Numbered from the stretch's first letter, positions 13,069 through 27,578 are shown. The stretch: 64,000 nucleotides of DNA from Daucus carota subsp. sativus (GCF_001625215.2 NC_030384.2:45976390-46040389), one strand, 5' to 3'. Notes: generated from the sequence alone by a model not told the origin. Translations and numbers: made by a program.

Positions 13069-13502
13069 CTTTTTTCGCAAAACCCTAGCAACAAATTTAC
13101 CCAATTAAATGACTCTAATGTGCGAGATCCTGTTTTTTTATATTCGGCGTTTCGTTTATTAACTATTGAGTGCAACTTTTGTGTGAGTTTTAACATGGGC
13201 CGGGTTACTAAAGACCCAAACAGTGTTTCTACTAATACTTTTGCTATTAGAAATTATTTTGGATATTGCTTATTTGCAATGGCCCAAAACAAACCAACCG
13301 TCATAAATAAGGAGTATTCTCACAATAAAAAAGGTGTTCGGATTATTTTTCTTTGTTTACATAATTAACCCGATACTGGGTAATAAAATTTTACAACAGA
13401 CCGGACCAATAGAAAAGGACAAATAGATGTCGTTTATGTGATCCGAATAATAAAACAAATATACAGAACGAAATTATTGAAAAAAGAAATACGAAAGAGC
13501 AA
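13069..13502. promoter_or_regulatory. RPP2 promoter/5' UTR and MDAR 3' region
   Basis: This short spacer separates two minus-strand genes, so it must hold the RPP2 promoter and the end of the MDAR transcript. A telo-box, AAACCCTA, lies at 13080-13087, about 12 bases upstream of the RPP2 ATG. Telo-boxes near the transcription start are a known hallmark of plant ribosomal protein genes and coordinate growth-linked expression. No clear TATA box is seen, also common in this gene class. Confidence 0.6.
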
Positions 13503-15930
<2,428 letters not shown>

Positions 15931-15999
15931 TGTTAAGAATAATTTGATAAGAGATTAAGGCAAATTCTAGTCCAAATTTACTCCAGTTTTGCAGGTACT

Positions 16000-16006
16000 T
16001 TTATAG
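16000..16006 (-). promoter_or_regulatory. Likely TATA box of MDAR
   Basis: On the minus strand the sequence reads CTATAAAAG about 70 bases upstream of the MDAR ATG at 15930, a sensible distance for a core promoter with a short leader. Inferred from motif and position only. Confidence 0.55.
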
Positions 16007-16846
16007 TGTTAAGCATATGACAGTCCAAAATGAGAGAAAATAGCAGGAAAGTACTTGAACTAGATGAGACCACCTTCATTAACAAATTATTTGTTACGTG
16101 GATACATAAAATGCCATTAATGTGTTAGGTGTGTGATAAGTAGTGTAGAAAAATACAATTATCATTTTAATAGAGTTTGTTACCTTTTGTATTATCTCCA
16201 ACACTCCAACTTTATTCATAACAAACATCTTGTTATCATCTTCGGACAGGCTAAAAGAGAATGTCTTTTCAATCATTAATAATCAGTTTTATATTTGGTA
16301 AGTACACTTACCTAGACTTTCATAGATATGAAACATAGTTTAGTGCAGTTGAATAAGACACACTCCTATGCAACAATGAAACTATACTTACCCCGACTTG
16401 AATAGATTAATGAACTGGACTCCTGCACATTGGATTAATTAGTGGACTGGCCCATTTGAAGACTCGTAGATGATGAAGCCCGTTTGGCCCATATTCCATT
16501 ATTCATTTACACATCAGCAGCATATAATTGGCAATGGCGAGGAGAAGAATTCAAGAAGTTCTGGTTTGACACGGTAACTAGGGTGCAGAAGCAGAACATC
16601 ACATGGGAAATCTTGTTAAAGAAGAAAAAGCAACAACATTATCTCGTGGGCCGGCTGGCCCCTTTCTACGCGTGCATGCTTACTCAGCCATGACCCCACC
16701 AAGCTACTGATTTGTCACATCTCACATAGTACGAGTGTACAACATAAACCTAGATTAACTTGCGTCATTTTATAACATGCATGATATTAACGTATGCATG
16801 ATATTAGATAAGTAAAGTGGACGAGATAAACCGTATTATCTGCGCC

Positions 16847-16853
16847 TATATAA
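16847..16853 (+). promoter_or_regulatory. Likely TATA box of RLPH2 copy A
   Basis: CTATATAAGG lies about 70 bases upstream of the copy A ATG at 16920, giving a predicted start of transcription near 16880. The shared spacer 15931-16919 therefore serves two divergent genes (MDAR minus, RLPH2 plus). No transposon was recognised in it. Confidence 0.6.
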
Positions 16854-16919
16854 GGAAACCTTGTACTAGAGCTGAGAAGTTAAAACCACGCTATTGCAAT
16901 TTCCGCAGAGATTAGTGTA

Positions 16920-18304
16920 ATGGAGAACCCAGCATGCAAGCCCAACACTCATAGAATTGTCTGCTGCATTGGCGACATTCACGGACACATCGACAAGCTC
17001 CAAAGCTTATGGTCCAATCTCGAAACCCAAATCGACCCATCTCATTTTCAATCTGCTTTGATCATTTTCTTGGGCGATTACTGTGACCGTGGTCCCAACA
17101 CTTCCAAAGTTCTTGATTTTCTCATTTCTCTGCCTTCTAAATACCCTAAGCAAACCCATGTTTTTCTGTGTGGGAATCATGACTTTGCTTTCGCAGGCTT
17201 CCTCGGAGTTCTTCCGGAGCCTGCGGACGGGTCCAAGTTTTCGGATACGTGGAGTGGGTTTGAGATGAATGAGGCGAGAGAAGGGTGGTACAAAGAAGAA
17301 GGGTACGAGAGAATGCATGTTCAATCTAGAAAGTGGGGTGGGAAGAAAAGTGGGTTCACTGGCAAAGGTTTCGCGCTCATGGGATCACTTTATGATGCTG
17401 CTCCGACTTTCGAATCTTATGGGGTTCCTCATGGCTCACCTGGTATGCCCTTCTATTATAAACGTGCAGAGTTGCGCGGCCTAAAACAATGAAATAATTG
17501 TTTGTTTGTACAGATCTAATGAAGGCAGTTCCTCCTGAACACAAGAAGTTTCTTGCTGATTTGGTTTGGGTTCATGAAGAGGTCAGATTTCTGTACATTA
17601 CGAACTTAATTAGCTGACCTCTATGAAATTTTAGGGTCATCCTTTCATGTGAACTGTAAAGTACAGCAAAAGAGCTAGTTTTTTTTTTTGACCAATATGA
17701 CTTATAGCCTTACGGTTTGAGTATTTGTTTAAAAATATTTCCAAGCCGAGGCAGAGTCAAACTCACGACCTGGGCCAACAGAGGATAAACACCTAACTAG
17801 TGGGCTATTCAATCGTGCTCAGCTAGTGTTTATTTTATATATATAATTTTTGTTTGATTTTTCAGGAAAATGTCGGCATAGAGACTGCGGAAGGAATCAC
17901 AGAGTACAAATTAATAGCTGTGCATGCTGGATTGGAAAAGAAGAGAGGTGTAGAAGAACAGCTGAGATATCTGAAAGCCAGGGACACCAGCATTCCTAAG
18001 GTGGAGGCCCTTAGCGGCAGAGAAAACGTCTGGGATATGCCTGAGGTGCATGCTTGCCCCTTTCTAATTTTCCCTATTTTTCGTATTTGTTGGTGCATTT
18101 TGTACGTTGATATTTGTTGTCTGATGTTTATGCCAGGATCTGAGTAATGCAGCAACTATAGTGGTAAGCGGCCACCATGGAAAGCTCCACAGCCAAGGCC
18201 TTCGACTGATCATCGATGAGAGCGGCGGACGAGAGTATAATCCGATGGCTGCTATTGTGCTTCCGTCCATGACAATTGTCCGCGATACTCATGTGCTCAA
18301 GTGA
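16920..18304 (+). CDS. RLPH2: RLPH2-type PPP-family phosphatase, copy A (intact)
   Basis: RLPH2 (Rhizobiales-like phosphatase 2) is a plant PPP-superfamily metallophosphatase of bacterial-like ancestry; the Arabidopsis protein is reported to act on phosphotyrosine despite its Ser/Thr-phosphatase fold. Four exons, 16920-17442, 17514-17581, 17866-18045 and 18137-18304, keep frame and give 312 residues; I recall about 309 for Arabidopsis. All metal-site motifs are present: GDIHG (18-22), GDYCDRG (52-58), GNHD (85-88), AVHAG (His217) and SGHHG (268-272), plus the RLPH2-like YGVPHGS block at the end of exon 1. GDYCDRG in place of the canonical GDYVDRG marks this branch. Compared with copies B and C it lacks one residue before [10 protein letters not shown] and reads RKWGGK for RRWAGK. 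Intron 2 contains a SINE. It is the only copy of three whose frame is whole, so probably the functional gene. Confidence 0.94.
17673..17827 (-). mobile_element. SINE in intron 2 of RLPH2 copy A
   Basis: A body of about 140 bp (17680-17820) read on the minus strand ends in an A-run (T-run at 17679-17689 on the plus strand) and is bracketed by the direct repeat AGCTAGT at 17673-17679 and 17821-17827. Near its 5' end it has a B-box-like word (GAGTTTGACTC), as expected of a tRNA-derived SINE. Family not determined. Full-length and little decayed. Confidence 0.8.
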
Positions 18305-18500
18305 TTATTCGGACCCTCTGCTCAGCGGTCCACTACTTCACTGTCATGGAAATGTCACTTCCAGTATGCTTACTTAGTTGTGTATTGGCAATGGTGTTCT
18401 CAGTTGATGAATTATGTACTATGCTTAATATTGCGCTACGAGTAATAAATAAACGGTGATGTTTGTAATAGTGAATCGACCTTTTGATACTTTGATTATA
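18305..18500. other. 3' region of RLPH2 copy A
   Basis: Downstream of the stop the sequence carries AATAAATAAA (about 18440-18455), a plausible poly(A) signal for copy A. Confidence 0.45.
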
Positions 18501-18768
18501 CTCCTTCCATCCCGTCCGACTTTCAATGACCAATTTTTTTATTTTTTTTTGATAATATCAATGACCAATTTTTAACCAAGCATAAATAACAAATTTGTTA
18601 TTATTTTAAAAAACTAAAACTTACATTTTATAGTATATTATATGTATTTTATGATGATATAATTTTTTTCCTTTAAAAATATATTTTAAACGTGTAATCT
18701 CAGTCAAAATTTGGTTAATTTGACCATTCAAAAATTAAACAGGACAGTTAAAATGGAATGGAGCGAAT
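18501..18768. mobile_element. Degenerate Stowaway-like MITE
   Basis: It starts CTCCTTCCATCCCGTCC after TA; the right end, reverse complemented, reads TTCGCTCCATTCCATTTTAACTGTCCTG. The matching is partial (CTCC(T)TTCCAT, TTGACCATT and complement inside), so this is an older copy than its relatives in the window. Confidence 0.55.
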
Positions 18769-20135
18769 ATTTTATTACAACAATTTACAAGTAAATCACG
18801 TGATTTAGTCTCAAATAAGTAGTTATATATTTAAAATAAGTTGTATATTTCTATAAAAATGAATTGACTTATTTACAGGTGGAAAATAATTTTTAATTTA
18901 ATACATTTATTGATACTTTACATTTTTAGACATAAAATTAGTAATAAAATAATAATCTATTATAAATTAGTAATTTATGATGATCATGATATTTGTATAA
19001 ATTCAAAAAACTTTAAAATGGAATACATTGACGATAAATAGGTAAAATTTGCAACTTTTCGGATATTAACTGAACGGCATAAATAGAATGGTTCTTACAT
19101 CATCATATATCCCTGCTTAATTTTATATTATACTGATTCTAATATTCGTATGACATTATATATATTACCGAGAATAATAGTTAGCGGAAGATGATTAACT
19201 AGGAAATAATATTCAACTTATATTGTCGTGAGATTATTAAAATGAAATATTCAGTCCACACATTTTAATTATTTTTTTCAATTTTACAACAGCATAAAAG
19301 TGAGCACAATCACATCGCCTATTCGCCTTGACAACATCAACTCACCTAGGAAAAATGGACCAAAAGCACAAGCCCACCGAGCCCAGAACAGTCTGCTGCA
19401 TCGGCGACATTCACGGCCACATCACCAAGCTCCAATCTCTATGCTCCAATCTCCAAGCCCAAATCGGCCCATCTGATTTCAACTCAGCTCTCATCATTTT
19501 CTTGGGTGATTACTGTGACCGTGGTAACAACACCTCCCAAGTTCTCGACTTTCTCATCTCTCTGCCCTCGAAATACCCTCAACAAACTCATGTTTTTCTC
19601 TCCGGAAATCACGACCTTGCTTTCGCCGGTTTTGTCGGAGCTCTTCCGGCGCCGGCCGGTGGGGCCCATTTTAGTGACACGTGGAGTGAGTATGAGGCGA
19701 ATGAGGAGAGAGAAGGGTGGTATAAAGACTTGGAGTATGAGAGAATGCATGTGCAGTCTAGAAGATGGGCCGGGAAAATGAGTGGGCTTGGTCCTGTTTC
19801 GAAGAGTGAGTATAAGGGGTCCATTTATGATGCTGGCCCAACTTTTGAATCTTATGGGTTCCACATGGATCACCTGGTATGCTTTTGCTTGTTCACTTTT
19901 TGGTTTTCGGGGTTTGGTTTGTTCTTTTGCTGCTTCTTTGATTTTGTACGGTTGGATATGTTTGATCTGGGTTTTTTTTTACTTTTTAGGATGACTAGAG
20001 TTAATTTGTAATCTTTGTTAGCAACGATGCGTATTCAGGGGGTGTTTGGATGGTTCACGAGAACGGGAATCGGGAATGAGAATGATATGAAATTCAAAGA
20101 TGCTGGCAGAGAATGGTTTAGGCATCTAATATAAA

Positions 20136-21297
20136 GAGAAATGGCCCTCGGTGTCACGATTTTGACACTAAATGACCCAATTGTCACGATCCAAAAAGAA
20201 GGCCCTCTCTGTCACCCTACAACGCCCTACAACGCCACTTCAACTCACGTTTAATAATAATACAAAAAACGTCCACGCAGCGACGTTCTCTATTTTAGAA
20301 AAGCTAGAAACGTAACTCTAAGTTATGTTTATAAAAGAACTTGTATTGTCTTGATCTAAAAACATGTGTATTATTATTAAGTTACATTTTTGGCTTCCCC
20401 AAAATGCTCGAGTCTAAACCCTAATTAACTCGAGACTTTAGGCGTGAGACCCTGAATCTGAGAAACCGGAAAAAAATATTTATTAATAATTAACATATAG
20501 GGTTTATATTTGTATTTAAAATGATTAATTTATACTTTAAATTAAATTGACTGACGGTTAGGGTTTAGGATTGAGGGTGTAGGGCCGTTAGGCCCTACTC
20601 CCTCGAGCCTAAATCCAACGGCCCTACACCCTCGAGCCTAAACCCTAATTAATGCGAGGCTGAAGGGCCGAAGGCCCTGAAGCCGAGAAACCGGCGGAAT
20701 AAATAAATTTACAATCGTTAATATTTAGGGTTTAAGTTTGGGTTGCAGAATGATTAATTCGTACTGTAAATTAATTGGCCGAACGTTAGGGTTTAGGATT
20801 GAGGGAGTACCTAAACCCTAATTAATGCGAGGCTGAAGGGTCGAAGGCACTGAAGCCGAGAAACCGGCGGAATAAATAAATTTACAATCGTTAACATTTA
20901 GGGTTTAGGTTTGGTTTTGGGTTTTAGAATGATTAATTTATATTTTAAATCAAATTGGCTGACGGTTAGAGTTTAGGATTGAGGGCTTAGGGCCGTAAAA
21001 TATTTTAGGCTTGAATAAAAAACGTTACATAAAGTAACGTTTTTCATTTATTACATACGTTAAACGTAAGTTAAACCTATGTTTATTAAGGCCCATTAAA
21101 AAAGCCCAATGAAGAAACCCTAGAACGTGGGACGAACTCCCGTTTTGTAACTCCTGATCCTCAAAACGTGAAGCGAAGTGACGTTTACTCTAAATGCCTG
21201 CTGAAGACGCGTTTTGGGGTGACATTCGGGGCCATTTTAATGGATTGTGACTATTAGGGCCTTCCTCTGAATCATTGTGACTGACAGGGCCAACACC
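20136..21297. mobile_element. Non-autonomous MULE in intron 1 of copy B, 1162 bp
   Basis: It is flanked by the 10-bp direct repeat CTAATATAAA at 20126-20135 and 21298-21307, the size expected for Mutator-like elements. The left end reads GAGAAATGGCCCTCGG; the right end, reverse complemented, reads GGTGTTGGCCCTG, and both ends repeat GGCCCT and GTCAC words subterminally. The interior is three tandem copies of a unit of roughly 175-225 bp plus a GC-richer flank; there is no transposase. It apparently landed in an older repeat (20040-20120 resembles the start of the MITE at 43.48 kb). Confidence 0.85.
20414..20997. repeat. Three tandem repeats inside the MULE, each with telo-box words
   Basis: Units start at 20414, 20638 and 20811 with CTAAACCCTAATTAA and contain GAGAAACCGG, TTTAGGGTTTA or a variant, and GTTAGGGTTTAGGATTGAGG before the next unit. 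Units 2 and 3 are close to each other; unit 1 is more diverged. Confidence 0.85.
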
Positions 21298-21396
21298 CTA
21301 ATATAAAATAGATTCTCATTCTAACCAACTAAATTTCTAATCCCAACACTAGCAAACGGTTCTGATTCTCGTTAATTTGCCTCATTAACCATGAAA

Positions 21397-21418
21397 CCCC
21401 CCCCCCCCCCCCCCCCCC
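21397..21418. repeat. Run of 22 cytosines
   Basis: An uninterrupted poly(C) tract just right of the MULE in copy B intron 1. Long G/C homopolymers are rare in AT-rich plant DNA and prone to length error in sequencing. Confidence 0.95.
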
Positions 21419-22355
21419 AGTCGGGCAGTGGTGGGAAAAGCGCACACAGACCTTGAAATTATAGTACGCATGCTATTTGCTAGTAAAAAAAAGTAGTATG
21501 ATTTTAGGTGATGAGTAATAAAAGAACGCACAAGTCCGTGTAGTATGTGTAAAGAATTACTATAGATCATCCTTGATGAAATAATTTAAATTCTCTGATT
21601 CGGTATACTTGAACTATGTTACACGGTGCAACAATTTTGCTACATGTGATTCGGTCTAGAAGGCACATACTTATGCCTTAATGCTATCCCAAAAACTTGT
21701 AATTCATAGCATGCAACAATTATCCACATGCAATCATGGTGAACAAAGTTTAAGTGGTTTTTCGCTGTTCTCTATCATTTTCCAACATAACAGATCAAGA
21801 GTCACTTAAGGTCATTACAGAGAACTATTTGTGAAGGGATAGCGAAAATGGGTAAATAAGTTATTTTCAACGACTAATATACCAGAAAATAAGGAAAGGC
21901 CAGATAACAATGGTAGGTATCCCATAAAAGGTAGCTAAACAAGATGTAACCGATGTTACATATCATTTTTATCTAGTTCACAAAATTCAGGGAACTTATG
22001 CCAGTGTTTACATCAATCATGACTACACAATTTCCGATGGTTTTACTGTGGAAGTAAATAACAATTGTGTAGACAGACTTGGCAAAAAGTGTAGGTTGAA
22101 AACATTAGACGGTGTTTTCTGAGCTGATTCTATTATTAAATAGGAATATGCTGCTACTACTACATTGTGAAGTATTTGAACCGGCGGAAAAACTGTACAG
22201 CAAGTACGGATAATATGTTATGGATTGTTTCCACTATATTTTTTGGCCAAAAATTGAACTGCGCTTTGATATTTTCCACAACAATAGGAATGGGTGGAAT
22301 TCGAATGCAAGATCTGGTTTTAGCAATCAAATTACTTTATTAATCATGATTCGGT

Positions 22356-22540
22356 CTTTCTAGTGTGTGCCCAAAGGCACACAATAAGCACCAACTCTCA
22401 TGAAAATGGCTTATTTTGATTGGTGCAATTGATGTAAATGCAGGGGGGCCATTAACATTTATTATTCATCCACCAATCAAAAGTTAGTATTCTCATGGGA
22501 GTTAGTGACTATTGTGTGCCCATGGGCGCACCATAGAAAA
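22356..22540. mobile_element. MITE with 50-bp TIRs, MULE-type, in intron 1 of copy B
   Basis: The left end (TTCTAGTGTGTGCCC...GGCACACAATA...ACTCTCATG) is matched by the reverse complement of the right end (TTCTATGGTGCGCCC...GGCACACAATA...ACTCCCATG). Flanks ATTCGGTC and ATTCGATC suggest a target duplication of 8-9 bp with one change. About 185 bp, no coding capacity. Confidence 0.75.
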
Positions 22541-23807
22541 TTCGATCATGATTTTAGGCTATAATTGTATTCTTTCTTTCTTTTCTTTGTATGTATCATT
22601 ATAGACGAGACCAGTTTGATGTACTTCCATAATAAGTAATAACAAATTGCAAGGGTCAACTAATATGAAGATTTTTGTTATTCGTGTACTGTCATTTTCG
22701 TGACTGTATTTTCTATATTATCCAGTAAAGATTACTTGTGTAATCAGTTTTTAGTTAAAAGTGGTTTCATTGTGTACAGATCTTATCAAGGCAGTTCCTG
22801 TTGAGCACAAGAAGTTTCTGGCTAATATGGTTTGGGTCCATGAAGAGGTCAGACTTCTATGCTTTTCCATTGCTAGCTAAAGTACTTATGATATGATTTT
22901 ACTGTACTTAGGAAATACATTTTGCTCTGCACTGGACAGTGCTGGATAGTTTTGTTCATCATTTTTTGTTTAATATGGCAAACAAGCGTGAACATATCGA
23001 ATTTCTTATAAATATTTTCATTCCATAGGATAATGTTTGCATTAAGACTCGGGAAGGAATTAAACAGTGCAGATTAATAGCTGTGCATGCTGGACTGGAA
23101 AAGAAGAGAGGGGTAGAAGAACAACTAACATACCTGAGAGCCAAGGACACCAGTATTCCTAAGGTGGAGGCGCTTAGTGGAAGAAAAAATGTTTGGGATT
23201 TGCCGGAGGTAAATTTATCGCTCTCAGATACAGAAATTCATTCTCATATTGTCTGGTCACAATTTAAAGGTGCGTTTTTTGTTTTAGAGTATAAAGTGGA
23301 ATTAACATCTCTGTTATGCATGTTCCTATATTAAGTTGATTAGTATGACAACATAGGGATTTTAGATTTGTAATAATGTTGAAGACATATTACGAATAAT
23401 ATTCCTGAAATTCATTAATAAGGTCTATAACTTTTGTGTGGAGGGCTTGTGGCCCCTCTTTGTAGTTCTTCTTTTTACAGCAGAGGAACTTCTGATATTG
23501 CTTGTATTTTTCTGCACTGATGTGACCAAAATGCTTATTATCGTTGAACAGACTAACTGAGACAGCCTCGTAAAACTGAATAATTTTCTCAGAAAAGTAA
23601 TAAACCTGAGTTGTTTTTGTCTGTCATATCTGTCAGGATCTAGCTAAAAGTTCAACTATTGTGGTAAGTGGTCACCATGGGAAACTTCACATTGAAGGTC
23701 ATAGACTGATTATTGATGAGGGTGGCGGACTAGAGCATAATCCAGTTGCGGCCGTTGTACTGCCTTCGATGACAATTGTCCGTGATACAGATCAACCAAA
23801 AAATTAG

Positions 23808-25427
23808 TATCTGAGTCCACGCTCCACTGATCGTCACTATGATTCCACCAATATCTGGTTGAAGCATGAGATATGTTCTCTTCTATATCATGTATTTTGT
23901 CGGTCAGTTAAAGTTTATTGTACTATGCATTCTATGTGGAGTCTATTCTGCAAGATCCAGCTTGGCTTTTAACTTCATTCTGCTACTTTTATTATTGAAT
24001 ATGCTGATGTGTATTAGGATAAATATTTTAGTGTACTATATTCCTGCAATGCTCATTGCTTTTATTATATGTTCTTCTTAACTTGATGAATTAAATAAAT
24101 CTTAGCTATCTCAAAGGAACACATATATGTGAAGTCCCTGTAGGAGCCTGTGGATAGAGATTGCACTGCTAGTCAAAGCAGAAGAAATAGGAATACTTTA
24201 GTCTGTAAATCATGTCGAGTAGATTGTTCAAATACTAACACCTCAGGCCCTTGTTAAGAGGTGTCTTGTACTATTCTGCTGACCGATATTTTGTGTCTAC
24301 ACTAATTGTCTAGATGCCACACTAGATGAGTATTTTGCAGTATATGATTGACCTTCAACCATGATTCCACACTTTTTGTTTGACCGTCAACATAGAGGGC
24401 GCACAGACTAATCTTATGGCCGTTAGGGTTTTAATGTAATCTCAGTTTTGTTGTGTTAGGATTATAACTATAGCACGCGTGCACTATATTATGGTATGGC
24501 AATAAGCATTGTCAGTCTTGCAAATCATGGATTGCTAATAATACATGATAATACTTTCTAAAGATATCATATTTACAATATTATGTAAATTAGTAATTTC
24601 ACTCTTATCAGTCAGATGTACTTAATTCAATGTATAATCTTCGTAATATCTGAATCCAGTATCACTTCTTTCTTATTAAAATTGAGATGATTTAGCATTT
24701 CATGTCAGATTTTCCTTACACGTGCAATTATTTGTAGTTTTGAGCTATGTCTTTGTAATTACTATTTATGAATTATGAGTTATATATATCATGTGTACAA
24801 TGAATGTAACTTTAGTGTATTTTAAAACAAACAGATTCATGAACTATTATCGCCATTTTGATATTCATCATCAAATTAAATTGCAGGAACAAAATATACT
24901 AGTAATGTCAACTTTTATAGCAAAAAAATAAATTAAAAGAGAAATTTATCTTACAGTTATAAAATAAGATAAATCAGAATCTCTGAAACTTAACAATATT
25001 TCAGCCAGAGATCATGTCGGCAACATTCTGACATTATTAATTTGTAGAGGATATGCTGTGACAGCAGAGACATAGTTCAAGCTTTCTTCAGTCAAACCTA
25101 ACATAGACAAGGGCATATACCCAATAGTTAGGTGTTCATGTACATTGTACCCCGGGCAGTTTGGTATTTTTGGCTTTTCAAGTACATGATCAATGAAATT
25201 AGGTTCCCTCTATCGTGGGGAATTGTCACAGGAGTTTGGTACTGACATTAGAATGACAAGTAGTACTATGTTGTAGTGTAGACAATGCTTCTATGGTTTC
25301 TTACACGGGTCTCTACATTGGCATTTGGATTTCACATGTTTATCCCAATGTCATTCGTTGCAAGTATAAATATAGTATGACAAATCCTTTTATCCAACCA
25401 AGTATAAGCTTTTTTGTCAAAAAAAAT
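23808..25427. other. Spacer between RLPH2 copies B and C
   Basis: Contains the copy B 3' region and the copy C promoter. AT-rich; no exon, transposon terminus or RNA gene supported. Confidence 0.4.
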
Positions 25428-27578
25428 ATGGAAGCACATCTAGTGGGCTTAAAATACATGCAGAACAAGCAGAGAGTGGTATGCTGCATTGGCGACATTC
25501 ATGGGCATATCGTCAAGCTGCAAAATTTGTGGTCCAATCTCGAAAGCCAGATCGACTCAACTGATTTTCAATCTGCTTTAATCATTTTCTTGGGTGATTA
25601 CTGTGATCGGGGTTTTGATACTCCAAAAGTTCTCGACTTTCTAATATCGTTGCCCTCAAAATACCCAAAACAGACCCATGTATATCTGTGCGGAAATCAC
25701 GACCTGGCTTTCGCAGCATTTCTCGGAATTCTTCCTGCGCCTGTCGACGGGTCCAAGTTTTCTGCTACGTGGAGTGAGTATGAGGCGAACGAGGAGTGAG
25801 AAGGTTGGTATAAAGGGAAGGGTATGAGAGAATGCATGTGCAGGGCAGAAGATGGGCTGGGAGAATAAGTGGATTTAATCCTGCTAAAAATACTGATTTT
25901 AAGGGATCACTTTATGATGCTGCTCCCACTTTTGAATCTTATGGGGTTCCCCACGGCTCGGCTGGTATGATTTCTTCCCAACCCCCCCTTCTATGTGCTT
26001 TATTTTTTATGGCTTGATTGGGATGCTTTAATCGGCAAGTTTAAGATGATTTAGGGTTATTTAATCAATAATAATCAACTTGTACCTAATCCACTTGAGT
26101 ACCAGGGTTCATTTTAATTGCGAGTTCTGGTTTCAGTTCATCTTTGTTGGTCATAGTGCTTTTTTGTTTTGAGCTTCTTATTAGAAAGGAATTTCTTCCT
26201 CGTATTTATCTTCTAGGACTAGAACAGTTTGATGTGTTGCTGTACTTCCATAAAACAAGAATTCAAGAATTTACTTAATTAAGGTAATTGTTTTTCGGTT
26301 AGAGTGTCGTTTGTTTTTTGGCGTGTTTGACATATTGCATTGTCAGTGCATTAGATTTTATAGTTTACATCACAAGGGGACGGGAAGAGAGGACGAACTC
26401 ATTACTATTTGTAACGAAGGGCGAGGAGTCTTGGCATTAGGCTATAAACAAAACGGCATGGGATGTTATTTTTTCGGTACTCTATAATTTAGTTGTGATC
26501 AGTTTGTAGTTGAGTTGGATTGTTGGCTACAGATCTAATCAAGGCAGTTCCAGCTGAGCACAAGAAGTTTCTTGCTGATTTGGTTTGGGTCCATGAAGAG
26601 GTCAGATTTATGCTTTTACAATTTGTTGCCATTGTTAGCTACAAAAGATTAATACATGGTATTTTGATTAAACTTAACTATGGGAAATACACTGTGCTTT
26701 GGTCTGGACGGTGCCTGATAGTGATAGTATTATTCATTATGTCATAAATGTTGCAAAATTAATTAACTTAAGGGTTATTTATCCACCAATATATTCCAGG
26801 ATAATGTTTGCATAGAGACACAGGAAGGATTCAAATTTTGTAAATTAATTGCTGTGCATGCTGGATTGGGAAAGAAAAGAGGGGTAGAAGAACAACTCAC
26901 ATACCTTAGAGCCAGGGACACCAGGATTCCTAGGGTGGATGCTCTCAGCGGCAGAAAAGATGTCTGGGAGATGCCAGAGGTATATGTTTCCTCCAGGCTA
27001 CATTTTCTTCCTCTTTGAAATTCTTTTTAATATTGGTTTATCAGGATTTAAAATTACATTTTTAGTTTGAGACTAAAAGATGACATTAATATTCTTATCA
27101 GAAAAAATATGACAATAATATTTAGTTGCATTTTCTTTCTTGTTTTAAGCTGATATGCTGAAAGCATTATTGTCTACAGTAAGATTTTAGCTGATGTTAA
27201 AACTTGTTACTCCTAATGAACTCTCTCTTAAAATATCATTTAATAAAGGTCGAAGACTTCGGAGTGGAGTGATCTATGGCCCTGTGTTGTGATTCTGTTT
27301 TGTTTGTCAGCCGGACAAAATCTGATTGTACTAAACTTGTCTCATAGAACTGAACTTTTGCTCAAAAAAATAATAAATTCCTTATTGTCTTGTATTATAT
27401 ATGCCAGGAACTGATGAAAGATTCAACTATTGTGGTAAGCGGTCACCATGGGAAGCTCTACACCGAAGGCCTTCGACTGATTATTGATGAGAGTGGCGAA
27501 CTAGAGCATAATCCAATTGCTGCACTTGTGCTTCCTTCAATGACAATCATCCGTGATACCGATGAAGTACTCAAATAA
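25428..27578 (+). pseudogene. RLPH2 copy C, stop codon plus frameshift in exon 1
   Basis: Third copy, with exons at about 25428-25964, 26533-26600, 26800-26979 and 27408-27578, the last three in frame and the same size as in copy B. Exon 1 reads normally through GDIHG, GDYCDRG and GNHD as far as EYEANEE; there AGA of copy B is TGA (25797-25799). About 25 bases later one base is missing relative to copy B (between TATAAAG and GTATGAGAG), after which the frame resumes as [15 protein letters not shown] through [10 protein letters not shown]. Two independent lesions make a sequencing error unlikely. Later blocks (AVHAG, SGHHG) are kept, and exon 3 has GLGKKRG where A and B have GLEKKRG. Probably a relaxed duplicate; a short N-terminal product of about 123 residues with three of five metal motifs is possible. 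Confidence 0.88.

Larger units (their letters stand above)
19355..23807 (+). pseudogene. RLPH2 copy B, one-base deletion in exon 1
   Basis: Second copy of the phosphatase gene with the same four-exon plan: 19355-19876, 22780-22847, 23029-23208 and 23637-23807. GDIHG, GDYCDRG, GNHD, AVHAG and SGHHG are all kept. In the last block of exon 1, copies A and C read TATGGGGTTCC while B reads TATGGGTTCC at about 19854-19862. The missing G throws the conserved SYGVPHGS block out of frame, and exon 1 is 522 bases, so it joins exon 2 in the wrong phase. Intron 1 is about 2.9 kb against 71 bp in A, because a MULE and a MITE sit in it. It is a recent pseudogene, a base-calling error, or a gene rescued by another donor in the open frame that runs on to 20011. 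The start is the ATG of MDQKHK; the upstream frame has no earlier ATG. Confidence 0.82.

Noticed and set aside
25428-25799. Copy C exon 1 as a separate short functional gene
   Set aside because: It ends at an internal stop within a conserved block and lacks the last two metal motifs; better read as part of a broken copy.
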